64,000 nt of DNA from the NCBI GenBank assembly GCA_964035545.1, contig OZ037771.1, positions 11,669,980 to 11,733,979 on the forward strand, read 5' to 3'. Made by a program: the position numbers and the translations under genes. Origin of the DNA: Bugula neritina. Its lineage: Eukaryota > Bryozoa > Gymnolaemata > Cheilostomatida > Bugulidae. Within the stretch, counting starts at the first letter, position 1; every line of letters starts with the position of its first letter. The notes under the pieces were generated by a model that had not been told where the DNA came from, did not search any database, and was given only the letters and a program-made list of their open reading frames with translations. Below are positions 43,194 through 56,447 of this stretch, in pieces.

Positions 43194-46100
43194 CTAAAAA
43201 ATTATTGTTACTGGATAAACATTACCTAAAATCTATAAGTAAGTTAATTAACAGAAAATAAGTAAACCTTGTCATAATACAATATATTATAAGAATGCAA
43301 TTACTATTTTATATAATTATTATAACATACTACATAGTATGATATTATATTATGTTATATATATTGTATTATATTATTTTACAGTATTGTGTAATATACT
43401 GTTTTAGATTATATTATATTTTTTAATATATTATATTACATAATATATTCCCCAAATATATAATGAACATAAAATCTTATAGAAGCATAAGCCTGACTAT
43501 ATCAGAAACATGCAGCTGCTTTACTTTTTCTTGCTCATCAAAGCCTCTTTATTACATACTCAGATATAATCATCTATAGATATTTTTCAAACTTAAAAAT
43601 GTTTAAATTGTTTTACTGAGCATACATTTATTTTAGTGTATCCTTTCAATGTTTCTTTGCCAGCTTGTTAGAATACATAATATTAATTTATATAATAACA
43701 TAGAGGCTTGTTGAATGTAATTTATTTTTCTAATAAAATATATTATATTGTATTATAAACTGAATTTGTAACATAACATGATTCTGGTTTTAAATTAGGT
43801 ATTTGAACAGCTTTTAGTTGCAATCCAAAAAAAGCTGAATTTTATCATTTCTAGACCTTAAATTCCTATAATAAAGTTTCTAACATTCTATTATAGTTGA
43901 GGAAATTACAATACATTTTTAATTAATGGCTGTAAGGTAAGTGAGAGAGGGTTGAGTTGCCATTATGAAGCCCTTCCATTAGTTGCAATGACACTCAACA
44001 AACTATAGTATTTATATTTCATACTAAAATGCCTCACCAAGTACAGGAGTAAAATAGCCAGGAAGCTGGTGGGCAGAACAGATGGTGAGTTTCCATACAT
44101 CCTGTGCATTGTCTACCAGAGAGTATATAGTTCTGTCACATCTGCTGGAACACATGTATGATGTGTTTAGTTCTAATAGACATGATAATTTATAGATAAG
44201 TAAATCAGACTGCACGGAGTTATAATATTAATACTTTAATAAAGATACATGGTAATACAAACCATATAAATCATATATAACTATAATGTAATTTTATATG
44301 GAGCATAACCTAAATTGGGTGGAAGCCATGAAGCTTTAAACCGTTTGATTGCTTACAGTTGATATACCTGGCGAATAAAGGTAATAATGAAAATATGTCA
44401 CGGCAGTATAGATCGCAATGAGAAGGATAGGCCTATAGTGACCTTGGACCTTATCCTTCACAGTATTAGATTTATTGCAACTGTGCAGCCATATAGCTAT
44501 TCACCAGTCACCAAAATTCTAGGCTATTTACATGAAGTGATTACATAGGACTGTTGAAGTATTATATAAATAATTATATATTTTTAAATCATTTATAAGT
44601 TGCAATTCAATTGACTTACTCAGTTCACTTCTTGGTCTTTTTTTAATTAAAAAGCTATTATTAGTAATAATCATATTAATTGATTTTCTTACAAATTTGA
44701 GCTTTTATTGCTACACAAACTGTGAAAAAGAGTTAACTATTTTTACTCACCCACGAATAGCCACAGTAGCTAACAGCTTTCTTTCAAGTCTTTGTTCAAA
44801 ATATCAGCAAGAAACTTACCGGAGGTTAACATTTTAAATGTTGCAAAATATTCTCCTCTTGCAGTTATTCTGTTCTTTAACCGACTTTTCCAATCAATTC
44901 AGCACCTGATTTCAAACAAGAATGATGAAACATGTGTTTCACTTCTCATTACTCAGCGAAGCGTAAACAGCTGTCTGTCTGTTTAGGTTCAAACAGCTGT
45001 ATAAGAATTATATTTTATCTTCTCTTGATTAGGTAATTAGTTACGCTGACCCTAGCTAAAACCTCACTTAATTGCTTTTACTGTAATAGCAAGGCAGGCT
45101 AACACCCTTTCAATTTATTGATGCACAATAAATACAGTAATTAGAAATAATTTTTCCATCCTGCTTACATGCCTGTATAAATTGTATACTGCATTAACTT
45201 GTAAATATTACATGAAGCATATAAGTCTAATTTGCTTTACCATATACTATGTTGTGGGCTGTGTAAGATAGCTCTATCATACTCAAGTTAATAATTAGAG
45301 CATTGCATATATTGAGATTCATTTTTATTCTTTTATTTCTCAGTTCTACTGCTGGGCTTCGCTTGACTTTTTAAAAAATGCTTCTACTATCGTTTGTTAT
45401 CTCCCTACTATCATCAGTTTAGCAACTTATATGCACAATAATAAAATTCTTCACATACAATAGTCTGTGAATGAGTCTTGCATGAGATACAAGCAGCAGA
45501 AAATTGCCAGACACAGAAACGTGACAGAAATGAAATAATCAATGTTGCTAAAATTCTATTGACCAATCAAATGGTGCTTATTGTTAATTGGGATTTTTCG
45601 TCCATCGTCTTCGGTGGGTGCACCCAGCAAACACTGTTTCGTTTGAATTTCCTCAAATTTGATCTGAATTTGTATTTTCGTGTCAAATAAATGATTTCGT
45701 GTGATTCTCACATGTGTGTGGCCAGGCCTTTATAGAAAATTGTGGAGGATTAATAATTATATCGGCTAAAATAATTATAAGTGTTGTAAAAATGGCACAT
45801 TTCAACAAATTCTCTAAGCATTCATAATTTTACTAAAGCCCTGTCTTGCTATAATACAGTGAATTTATACAACAACTATATAAGACAAGGGTATGGAGTA
45901 GGACTGAGCAGTGTATATTATGTATATAGTTGGTAGTTAATAATAAAACATATATAAGTCTATTTTGTTAATCTGTCATAAACACACTGAAGCTGAAACT
46001 TGCCTGTTCTGATAGCCCTGCCCTCTTCACCGTGCCCAGGGGTGCTTACTATCTTTATTTCTCGTTTATAGGAGGTAAAACAGCAAAATAATATTAATTT

Positions 46101-49100
46101 TATGAATTTAAATAATATACTAATTTGAGAAATGTTTGTTTCTGAACAAGTTAACAATTTTTTTTATTATTTTTATGTAATTTACTATATTATTATAAAA
46201 AGCATTGTTATAAGCTATAATATCTATAGTGAAGCAATCAATTAACTCAAGAACTAGAAGGTTTGTATGCTGTTTAATATAGTAGTAAACAATCTAAAGT
46301 GCTAAAATTTTCAGACTTGCACTGACTGCTTTCAAGTCAATTGTTTGGTTGGATTGGAGAAGACCATTGAATATAAAAATGTATAACTGTGGAGTGATCA
46401 TGAGGAGACAACCTCTTCATAGCAACACATTCTGATCTACTCTTTAACTTTCCAATAAAAATAACTCTAATTACTTTTGTCCTCTAAAATATTTATGGTA
46501 AGTCAGATATGTAAACAACAAATTAATTAATCTTAGAGCAAGAACTTAAACTCACAGCTTCCTCATAAAAAAGTTACAAGTTCTAATTCAACATTTAGAA
46601 GTTGTCTTTTCATTGAATGATGGGACTTGACCTGTGGTTCTTTTACAAGAATAATCTTCCAAGGTAGGATAACTCTTGAGTGCTGCTTGCACTAACTGGT
46701 TATTAGGCTAATGCATTTCATGTAGTTAAAGGTACTTGTAAGCTATTATAAATATTTTGTGCTGTTAGCACAGTAACCAATTATTAGGCTTCTGCGTTGC
46801 ATGCACTTAGCAATACAAGGTATGATAAACCTTGTATGCCGGTAGGCGTATCCAAATGTTAGGCTGTTGTGTTGTATACTTAATAGTTTGTAAAAAACTA
46901 AGGGCCTTTCATACTATCCGCAGCTTTGCATAAGTGCTTTTATTGATTAGTGCTGTTGACTGTGTAGACCAGAGCTGTTCAACAGGGGGCTCTGGCCTAC
47001 ATTTATGTGGACGTCAAAGGCATAAAAAAATAGTTTTTTGCATGCCTGTATGAATCATCTTTTAAATGCTGCCAAACATGCAAACTGCAGCAATTATTGA
47101 GACTTTATTGTGTAATGATTTATAGGAATTTGACATAAGGTAATTTGAAAAATACTGATGCTAGCTGTGGCCCCCAGCTCAAGCTAAAGTTTAAAAAGTG
47201 ACTTAAATATTCTATTTAAGTTGCCGTCACTCTGTAAAAGTCGGAAACTCTATTTATCGGCAATATGGTAATGATAATTTATATGCACAATGTCAGGTGC
47301 CTCAGGTGCTCTATTCACTATGTCAGGCGTGTCAGATATTATATGCACTGTGCCATGGCAGGTGTCTCAGGTGCTCTATGCACTGTCTCAAGTAAAAGAG
47401 GAAGCATTTTTGCACCTGAAATTTTACAATATTGCTTATGCAACCCAGTATTTTTTGCCGATTATAAGTATTTACCCAAAATTTGAGTAGCAAGACTGTT
47501 CAAAACCACGTATGTTGGTCAACTTTGAAATCACGCAATACGTTGGAATTTTCCCTAAAATTCTCAGTAAACTTTTGCTGCTAGTTAATTAGTTTAGGTC
47601 AGTTACATATTATTTAATTACATGAGCCCTTGACTTTTTTTAAATTTGTTAAAAAGCTAAATTTCAAAATCGAAATCTCTGCTACTGTATTTCAAATTGA
47701 GTCAGCTTCTTACAATGCTTCAAAAGTGACTGAAATAATAAAAACGCAACCAATTCTTTTCCCTTATATACCATACTGTGTTTAAATTAGAAATGAGCAA
47801 TATTTATGAATTAATGTAAGCTCTCTGAAATTGTTTCACAAGTGTGTTATTAAATTTAGCCATAAATAGTTTGCTTTATTTAGATAAAGGAAGTTCCTTT
47901 AGCTTTCTCTATAGACTGCTAAACTATAACGTCCTTGTGACTTATATAGTTAGTCGTTGAAAATAATTTTTATACTTTGGATAATTTTCCATATTCAATT
48001 CAGCTGGTTTAGAGTTTTCTAACAATAGGCTATAAAATGAAAAAATTAAATATTATCATGTAAAATATAAATGCAAATTTTTTAAGAATAAATTAACCAA
48101 GTAATTAATCTTAAGCTCTAACAGATATTTAAAAACCGAATATTTTATGCTGTACATCTACGTGATCTTTGTGCTTAATTTTTGTTCTGTCAATTAGTAT
48201 TGCTAGTTTAGAATGCAACAGCTTATTTTTGCTTAAGGTAGTCTAAAAAATATCTTATTAGAGAAAAAAATGAAAAACAGTTATGCCGGCCAGTTTATAA
48301 ATGTACCTTAAAGGATTGCTCAATCTTAGTTTACTACAATCACATTATAATTATGAACTATAATCTAATGTGTATGCAAACAATTGTGGCTTTGCAAAGG
48401 GATATGTGCCTAGAAAACAGCTTTTCAAAATTCCAATTTTGAAGGAGGTAAAATTTTCAGCCAGCCTAATAAGTGACGTGTGGACGCCAGTAACTATGCT
48501 GCACGTGCTAACTATAACCCTAGTATTCAAGGTTGCTGGGCACAATATCAACCAATAACGCTCAAGCAGTTACAGTGCGCTATATAGGTCAGCTTTGGTG
48601 TGCCCGTAATATTGCACAATCTGACCTAGTTTAGATCGATCGCAGGCATTCATCCTAAAGAATGCATGTTTTTGCAAGGCTTTTTTCTAATGTTTACCAG
48701 CAAAATATAGCCTAATGTTATCACATACATGTTATTTAAAATGTCAAAAAACTAAAGATTGAGATAATTCACATTTGCACTTCTATAAATATACAAATTA
48801 CAAGCTAAAAGATTACATCTCGCAGTCATATTTCTATAGTTATTCATTTGTATAGTCACGTGACCAGCAGGAATGCTGGCGCTGTTACTTCACATTTCCC
48901 AGCTCATTTCAAAATCGGCGTTTTGGCTGTTACCAATCTACACCCTCAACTTCAACTAACTTTTTCTACCTTTGGTCAAATGCTTTTTGTCAATGCATGC
49001 TTAGAAAAACACAATATTATGTGTGTTTGACCTAAATGGCCATTTATTAGACAAGATAGAGCAATCCTATAAAGCTTTCATTTTCAAACATTGCATAAAG

Positions 49101-49990
49101 CTTTGCTAGCAGCTTTAAACACCAGCTGTGCATAAAGTAGTTTGCGTTCAGCTGAAGTTCTTCTAAATTATAGAGCAGGCGGGCTATTTATTTTAATAAG
49201 TAGGCACCTGTGGATAAGTTGGTTCTCGTTACAGTGGCGACAAGTAAATTAAAATTATATGACAGCTTGAAATGTTGCATAACAGTTTATTCGCGGCAAA
49301 CTGATAACAAATAAAACTTTGAAACGAGTTTGAAAACAGCATGGGATTTTAAACGGTGTCATTCCAGTTGGGCTAAACTGCCTAGTTATAAGTTTCCCAC
49401 AGAGACAATTCCTACATATAGTTAAATGCTATTCGAATTTATTTCAGTACAATACCTGCATTTTATATACAATTTATTTAAACATTTGAAACTGCTCTAT
49501 GTAGAAAGTTATTATAACAGCCCCTACAGAATTTTTATGAATATATAAGCTCAAAATGAATGGAAATAATAATATTCTGATTAGAATTTAATGCTTCCAT
49601 TTGCTCAGCTAACCTAAACAACAGCTCTTTAGCTTTAAAGACAGCATCGCAATACTTTATAGTAAAACTGCATACACCTCGTTTCCATGATATGTTTTAA
49701 AGAATTTTTATTGACCTCATGAAAATAGTTGCATAGGAGCTAAACCACAAATGCAATCTATTTGAGTCACAACCTGAAAAAGTTTCCATTTGCATTAAGC
49801 TCAGCTTGAGAAGGGATTCTTTGATTAAATTGAATGAAACATTTTGTTTTAGAGGCAGAGATTGGTGTATATGGGAGAACTGTAGCTGGAGTTCTGGGAT
49901 ATAAGCAATAATTATAAGTTGACACCTACGATAAAGTGCAGCTCATACCATAATAATTTGAATTATTTTAAGTATTTTAGCAGCTTTTAT
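43194..49990. other. Long AT-rich non-coding stretch
   Basis: Apart from the weak exon candidate at 44038-44144, I see no supported gene. It should contain the first exon(s), signal peptide and promoter of the minus-strand metalloprotease gene, but I could not pick them out. Frames here are short and AT-driven. Around 46970-47190 are G- and C-rich words (CAACAGGGGGCTCTGGCC, GTGGCCCCCAGCTCAAG) that may be ends of an old hAT-like element. Confidence 0.5.
44038..44144 (-). other. Possible extra exon upstream of the metalloprotease
   Basis: Open between an acceptor (GTGTTCCAG) and a donor (CTTG|GTGAGG), with text such as DVWKLTICSAHQLPGYFTPV. Its outgoing phase does not match the exon at 43142-43193, so another exon would be needed between them, or it belongs to something else. 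Confidence 0.25.
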
Positions 49991-51288
49991 ATAGGGGTAA
50001 GGGGGGGGGGCACAACGGGCTGAATTTTGCATTTGTTGCTCTCATTTGTCTGTTTTTCAAGTTACTAGTTCAATAATCTCTAGTCTTAATGCTACATCTG
50101 TTGTCTATTACAGGTACCAGTTTGTTGTTATTATCTCTTTCACAACTTTCAGAATAATGAAATTTTCATGACGAAAAAATTGGCCCATTGTGCTCGGTAC
50201 CGGGGTACAATGGGCCACTGGGTGGGACACAACAAATATATTGGAATTTTGTGTATTTTGTTATATCTGATCTTTATTTATTTAATAATACACATAAATA
50301 AAGATACTCTTTCAGATCTACAGCAAAATTCATGTTTTAGCTGTACAGTTTGTGCCACCACGGATAGCAGAGGAAGGCAAAATCAAACGCACGTCACTCG
50401 GTTCTGCAGTGCCATTATCATTACTGTTTTAAAACTAAAAATGTTTTGTTATTTTCACTTCAGAGCAACGTTTATTAAAAAAAACTTTGCTAAAATGTAC
50501 TACAAAATTCTGAGTGGACTTTTTTCAATGAACTGTAGCTAAGGTGCATGCATGACTGAGGTTTGTGACTGGAGTACGGAAGAGAGGGGGGGGGGAGCGA
50601 ATGAGCAAATCACAATTTATTTCAGTCAAATGCATGTGTATTCCCTCAATGATGTAATATATAATGATTATCATGACTATCTACTAGTAGCAACAGCAGA
50701 GTGTTTTGTATTATGTATAAAATGGCAAAGCTTTAACCTCACCAGATGTATATATTAGGGGAGCTTCACCTTGTAGTTTTGTAGTCTTACCATGATGTCT
50801 TTGATATTTTAAAAAAAGGTCAGAAATGGCTATATCTATATATTTTAGTAACAGTTCAACCAACTTTTTGGGTAAACAAACTAATAACAGTAATCAGGGT
50901 GCAATAATCAGATGGCCCATTGTTCCCCGTGTGGCCAAATTGAAAATAAATGTGCCTCAAGGAAAATTTATTTTAGTGTTTGCTGTTATACTAGTTAAGC
51001 ATTGTAGAGACAAGCAATGACAACAATATTAGTAAAATCTAGGCTTCTTGCCTTTGAGTGTAAAAAGTTATAAGGCTTCAACGACATCCCAAAAATTTAC
51101 AAAAAGTAGGTAAAAACAGTTTTTACTCGCCTTTTCAACACGTATGTTCCGTAAGTGTTGAAACTACAAAGGCTGAATAATTATGTCAATATCCTTCTAT
51201 GAAAAAAAAAATCACAATTCTAAGTCAATAAGTTCTTTCACAATTTGGCCGGCTTTTTGTACCCCTATGACCGTTGTTCCCCTGTTAC

Positions 51289-51296
<8 letters not shown>
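49991..51296. mobile_element. Candidate TIR DNA transposon, non-autonomous
   Basis: The left end TATATAGGGGTAAGGGGG... CACAACGGGC and the right end (complement TATATAGGGGTAACAGGGGA then ACAACGG) form roughly 25-bp imperfect terminal inverted repeats. Internally, GGCCCATTGT recurs, including a palindrome at about 50180-50217 and a copy near 50912. No transposase frame. A target duplication cannot be separated from the flanking TA repeats. Confidence 0.55.

Positions 51297-51375
<79 letters not shown>
51291..51375. repeat. (TA)n microsatellite
   Basis: About 40 uninterrupted TA units between the candidate transposon end and a SINE head. Confidence 0.95.
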
Positions 51376-51382
<7 letters not shown>

Positions 51383-51500
51383 CAGCCGCGGTCTAGGGGT
51401 TAAAGCGTTTGCTCTGTGAACACAAAGTCATGGGTTTGACCCCCCCCCCCACAAAGGCCATTGGTGATTTTAGGAAAAGCATTCAATCGCAATTGTACCT
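51376..51500 (+). mobile_element. tRNA-headed SINE, plus strand
   Basis: Head with A-box-like GGTCTAGGGGTTAAAGCG and B-box-like GGGTTTGACCCC, then AAAGGCCATTGGTGATTTTA and a degraded GGAAAAGCATTCAATCGCAA core. Same family as 35264-35394. Confidence 0.65.
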
Positions 51501-51599
51501 GTGCCTCATCTAAACAAGTCCTTATAGCCAGTTAATCTAACAAAAACTCTTTCTATCTGGGATTTCTCACAGGGATGGCCGCTATAAACTTTAGCGAGT

Positions 51600-52809
51600 C
51601 TGGTTTCTAATGATCCTATGAAACGATACAAATTTTCATTGAGCTGAAGCATTCTCAAGGTAACAATAAATTAGCAGCTATTTTGTTTAGAAAATTTGAA
51701 TTACTCTTAAGCTTTGGTTTACCAGTCATGCTAATTTAGGTTACGATTAGTTTATGCATTTTTTATTTATAAAAAACTGAATTAAACTTTTTTGCGTTTA
51801 ATAAATTTAATCTAGCAAAACTCGGGGCAGAAACAACGGGGAAATTATCATTGGGTGTTAGCACCGGCTCGATGTAGGCAAAATTGACTTAAATTCTGGA
51901 GTTGTCGTTTTAGGAAACGACAAATTTACACGGATTGTGAGGAGGGTGTGGTTTTCCTTTCATGTAGTCCATTTGAGCATTCGTGTGGATTTATTCACCT
52001 CTATGTGGTAGTGAAAATGTGGTGGTGTGTGTACATACTTAAAGTATCAGCTTATCACTTTCTCAGAACACAAGTTTAGATTTTACTTAGCTTGAGTTGA
52101 TAACCTTTGGTTTGTTATTTGATTCTGGAATCTAGATCATAATTGCTTTACATTTAAGGATGCAGACAACTTCTGTTACCAACACCTCATAAAAACAAAA
52201 GTATCAATATAATATGCACTTACCTTTCTACTATATTATATGCTGAAGTCCGACATTTCTATATTAACAATAAATTGGTAACAGCTTCAATTATTACTTT
52301 TTTAGTTTTTAAAAAAAGCTAAAATCGGTTCTAAGGGCCATTGAATTGCATTTTCTTTTCACCAAACATTTTTTTTTAACATCTAAAAGAGATGGGTTAT
52401 TGTCTCCTCTTTTTGCAGTTTAACTACTATACCAGTGTGCTTAATCTCAAATTATTCAAAAATGTCCCCAGCACTATTTATAGAAGTTCATGTACATACT
52501 TATATGTGGTAGCTTGGTTTGTGTAAATCTGAATTTTATTTCTACCTATAATTGATGTTTGCCAGCAACGCTTAACTGACAGCTTGTGAGTATCCAGAAC
52601 TTTCCATACCTTCCAGAACTTTTTACACTCTTTCCCGGAGGTCTTGGAACTTGACCCAATTAGGATCAAGATCAAGATATGGGTGAATATTATACTTTGT
52701 TGTCATTCCAGGTAGCTGCTTCTCAGATAAAAGCTTATAAGCTAAATCTTTTACATTTAGATGCTTCTCTTTTGGCTACTTATTAATTTTGGTACAATCT
52801 GTGTATTTT
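51600..52809. other. AT-rich DNA without recognised features
   Basis: No coding region, RNA gene or repeat structure that I can support. Confidence 0.5.
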
Positions 52810-52945
52810 ATGACACCAAAACAAAAAAGTATAGGTTTCATTCCAAAACTTAAAACCAGACCAAACCTAAAACTCTATAGAGTCTTAGGTTTGGTCTGGT
52901 TTTAAGTTCTGGAATGAAACCTATACTTTCTTGTTTTGGTGTCAT
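52810..52945. repeat. Near-perfect 136-bp palindrome
   Basis: Two 68-bp arms with only about three mismatches and no spacer; the centre is GACTCTATAGAGTC. Outer ends are ATGACACC and GGTGTCAT. The transcript would form a long uninterrupted hairpin. Confidence 0.95.
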
Positions 52946-53356
52946 TCAAATATACACTTAAAAATTTTAACAATGTGGCCATTTGTAGACAGTCCTACAT
53001 TTGCGTAGAATATAAATAGCTAAAAAGATTTTACTAAAAGTCGTCATTAGAAGTTAAACGAAATCCCATGATTGCTTTTTTCAAGCTGTGCAAAAGTGTT
53101 ATAGCAGCTGTTAGGATGAGAGTACACTAAACGCCTGCTGATACTACTTCTGCTACGTACTCTGAATTATCAACAGGAGCCATCATAAATATTTAAAAAC
53201 AAATAATAATTATATTATGAGCTTCTAATCTCAGTTCACATATTAGCTGTCTGTTGTATAAAAGCTACAAAGGTTTGCATTCTATTACAATGTAGACTTG
53301 TTCTCTCACACGATGTATGTATGACGTTCCGGTCTTCTGGCAACTTGCTTTTTAAC

Positions 53357-53400
53357 AACATTACAGGATGGTTATGCATGCATAACCATCCTGTAATGTT
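53357..53400. repeat. Perfect 44-bp palindrome
   Basis: Reads the same on both strands, from AACATTACAGGATGG to its complement, centred on GCATGC. No mismatches; the bases outside do not pair. Confidence 0.97.
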
Positions 53401-53927
53401 TATTTTAAAGACTGCAGTCTTCAAAAAATAAATCTACTAAGTTTATCATTATATATTTCAACTATGAAAACTAAATAAATTTATCTACATTATATAAATC
53501 ATTATAAAGTCTAAAAAAGCTAGTTGGTGCTAATAAAATTAAAATGCAACATTATGTCGTGATTATGAGTATCGCTCAGTGCATGACAAGTAAAGCTGAG
53601 TTAGCATCATTCATTTGAAATTTTCTAGAATTTACAACAGCTTAGTCTAATGCTTTTAGTCTTTAATAAATCAAAAATTGTGCAATCTATTTTAGCCAAT
53701 CAACTTTCAAGCTGTTGTACTAATAAGTTTATAGGTCATAATTGTAGTGGTTCTCGGATAACTTATTCATAAGGTTTAGGGGGTGCTTTCTGTAATTGCT
53801 AAAAAGTAGCCAATATGCAAGAAATTGTAAGAAATAGCTATAAAATAGCTTTTAGTAAAAGTACTTGAAGAAGGATTGACCAATTAAATGCCCTCTTTGG
53901 TAGCTGGTCCAGCCCATCCCTCCCACA

Positions 53928-53936
53928 TATATAAAG
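53928..53936 (+). promoter_or_regulatory. Candidate TATA box
   Basis: TATATAAAG in a locally GC-richer context (CAGCCCATCCCTCCCACA upstream). About 30 bases downstream TCACCATTCAAGC could be the start site. No coding frame of note follows before the minisatellite at 54151. Confidence 0.35.
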
Positions 53937-54150
53937 TCTCTGATCTACTGGAGCTCACCATTCAAGCACAGATCTTCAAACTGAGAGAAGCTGAATAGAA
54001 GAATTAGTACAGAGCAAGAGTAGCAGAGACACTCCCCTATCTGGAAACTGGTTGGGTATTGAAGATGTGACACCTGGTGCATGGCTGGTTCAGCTGAACT
54101 AAATATTGCATAGAACATGTTTATTGTTTATCTGATAACATGAATAAACC

Positions 54151-54368
54151 GTAACATGTTCTACACAATCTTTAGGACCTACTCTCGTAACATGTTCTAC
54201 ACAATCTTTAGGACCTACTCTCGTAACATGTTCTACACAATCTTTAAGACCTACTCTCGTAACATGTTCTACACAATCTTTAGGACCTACTCTCGTAACA
54301 TGTTCTACACAATCTTTAGGACCTACTCTCGTAACATGTTCTACACAATCTTTAGGACCTACTCTCGT
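54151..54368. repeat. 36-bp minisatellite, six copies
   Basis: Six nearly identical units starting GTAACATGTTCTACACAATC. Because 36 is a multiple of three it is open on both strands (FYTIFRTYSRN repeated on plus; TRVGPKDCVEHV on minus). The unit contains the palindromic AACATGTT. Confidence 0.96.
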
Positions 54369-56447
54369 CCAAAGCAGCAAAGATGTTTATTTTTATTTGA
54401 TTGGTCAACAAAAGATGATTAGTAATTTTAGTTTTATATAGAATTTTTGAAAGTTTTCTGATAAGACATAGAAATTGTCAAGGTTTCTATATAAACTATA
54501 TTACACTGCACTACTTCAATCAGCTGTGAAGACATTATAATTCTAGCTATAATTCACTGAATTTGATGCTTTTTTTAAGGATTATATAAATATGTCCTTG
54601 GTAATTTAACACTCTATTTTATCTGATATTTTTATATTATAAATAAATGCGTAAATTATACTGTATATACTGCTAGCATAAAATGAGTTTCCTGTTTATT
54701 CTTAAAATACCCTGTTGCCTTACACTATATTCAACAGCTTTTAACTACTAAATCTTAGCAAAAGACTTAGAAACCTCTGTAAAGATATCAGAGTTAGTAA
54801 TAGAACCCTATTAATCTTTCAGATGATTATGTAGAGATTAAAGGTTTTCTATACTAACTCTATATTGGCAAAAGCAACGGTTCTCAAAGAATTATTGAAA
54901 ACAATTTTACTTTTGTAAATATACGTCTTTATTGTCTTTTTTTACAACTTGTTACATTGTGTCAGTTATTTGTAAAAAAATATAAAAAACTATATTTTTG
55001 ATATTACTTCCCCACCATAATTTAAACTGCATTACTCTGCCACACAGTAGAACCTTGCAAAAGCTGGTCTTTCCAAACTGCATGCATTACAATAAGTTGA
55101 TGAAACAAGATAAACCTTATCTTGTTGTACAATTGCTGCTTGTCTGTAAAACGTAGCTGCAATAGAATAGTAGTCCTTCCTTTCTCTAAACTTCCCGTTA
55201 GGTTATAAAACAGCCTTTCTCTACTGCACCTCTTTGATATTCCAAATTTATTAAACAAATTTCAATAATCAACGTGTTGCACTTTTCAAAGCTTATAACT
55301 TAAATTACTTGTCAACACTTTGCGCCTATTATAGGAAAAATTTGAAGAATGACATTGAAAAATGCACTAGCTAATGATGCATCTTGCACTAAATTCTGTC
55401 AAATTATTTATGCAAATAATATTTTGGAAAATACATGAACATTTACCAAGGCAAAATGTGCATTGTTGAAGAACTATTTTAATATTTAAGCCCACTTGTA
55501 AGTCAATAAGCTCAATTTTATAATTATAAGTTGTTTTGAGGCTCTATGTTTTGCAGAAAATTGAATCTACACCAACCCAGTAAAAATTTACAAAACTCTC
55601 TCAATTAGTATCCTGAAAACCGATGAGCTTAAACGTATACCGGTTATAGTTGCTGGAAACCTACAACATAAATCTATCCTAAAATCTAGTAGTTAATTTG
55701 CCTATAAGTAGCAAATGCTTAATAACAGTGACATAGCGTAGTACCTTTAGAATCTAGATGTCACCAACTCTTACAATGTAAACTGGATAAGTCTTTAACA
55801 AACTTACAGCTTTTTAATTTTAAAAATCCATGAATTATATTCTTGCACAGAAAACCTCCTCAAAACTATTTGAAGCCTAATCAAGCCACCTTAAAAGTAC
55901 AACAAAAATATAGCTTGCTTAATTAAAACTTTGTAACTAGCCTTGTATTATCTATGCTAACATTAAAAAGCACAGTCCTTCAGGTTAGCTTGCAAAACTA
56001 GGTTCTATAAGCATTTATCTACGTCATAATAATATGCAGCACATTTTACAAAACACATTTAGGGTTGTCTCACTATCTAAAAACTGAGGATAGAATGATA
56101 TTATAGTCAAATATTCTCATGCAATGACATGACCATAAATAAACAAGTTTGAATTTCTTATAAGCAAGCTTCAAGTTAATTTTATTTGCAAACTATAAAG
56201 TGGACACCAAAATGTTTGTAACTGGAAGATTGTCAAGTCAGACTTTGGTTATTGTACCCCTAATTACAGCATTACTAAATACCCCTTTACCCTACCTTTT
56301 AGCTGAGAACTGACTGTGTGTCCATTGTTACAGTGTACCTAATTTTAGTGCTGGCATTTCATTTTTGCTTGTGTTGGTTCTCTGCTTTTCTCACTCCTGC
56401 TGTTTTCTTGAGAGTAAAAGCAAATGTTCCTTTCTCCAAAGCTCACT
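54369..56447. other. AT-rich non-coding DNA
   Basis: No supported gene or RNA. Frames are short with no domain text. Confidence 0.5.

Noticed and set aside
45955-46157. Minus-strand frame with a hydrophobic stretch as the missing signal-peptide exon of the metalloprotease
   Set aside because: The hydrophobic part is not N-terminal enough, and no donor gives a phase-matched join to 43142-43193.
46970-47190. hAT element ends around CAACAGGGGGCTCTGGCC and GTGGCCCCCAGCTCAAG
   Set aside because: The two ends do not form matching terminal repeats and no 8-bp duplication was found.
50168-50542. 124-residue plus-strand frame with a membrane-like stretch
   Set aside because: Lies within the candidate TIR transposon, starts on its internal palindrome, and has no domain text or splice context.
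54099-54422. Repetitive proteins on both strands of the 36-bp array
   Set aside because: Open frames follow from a repeat unit divisible by three; no independent sign of coding.
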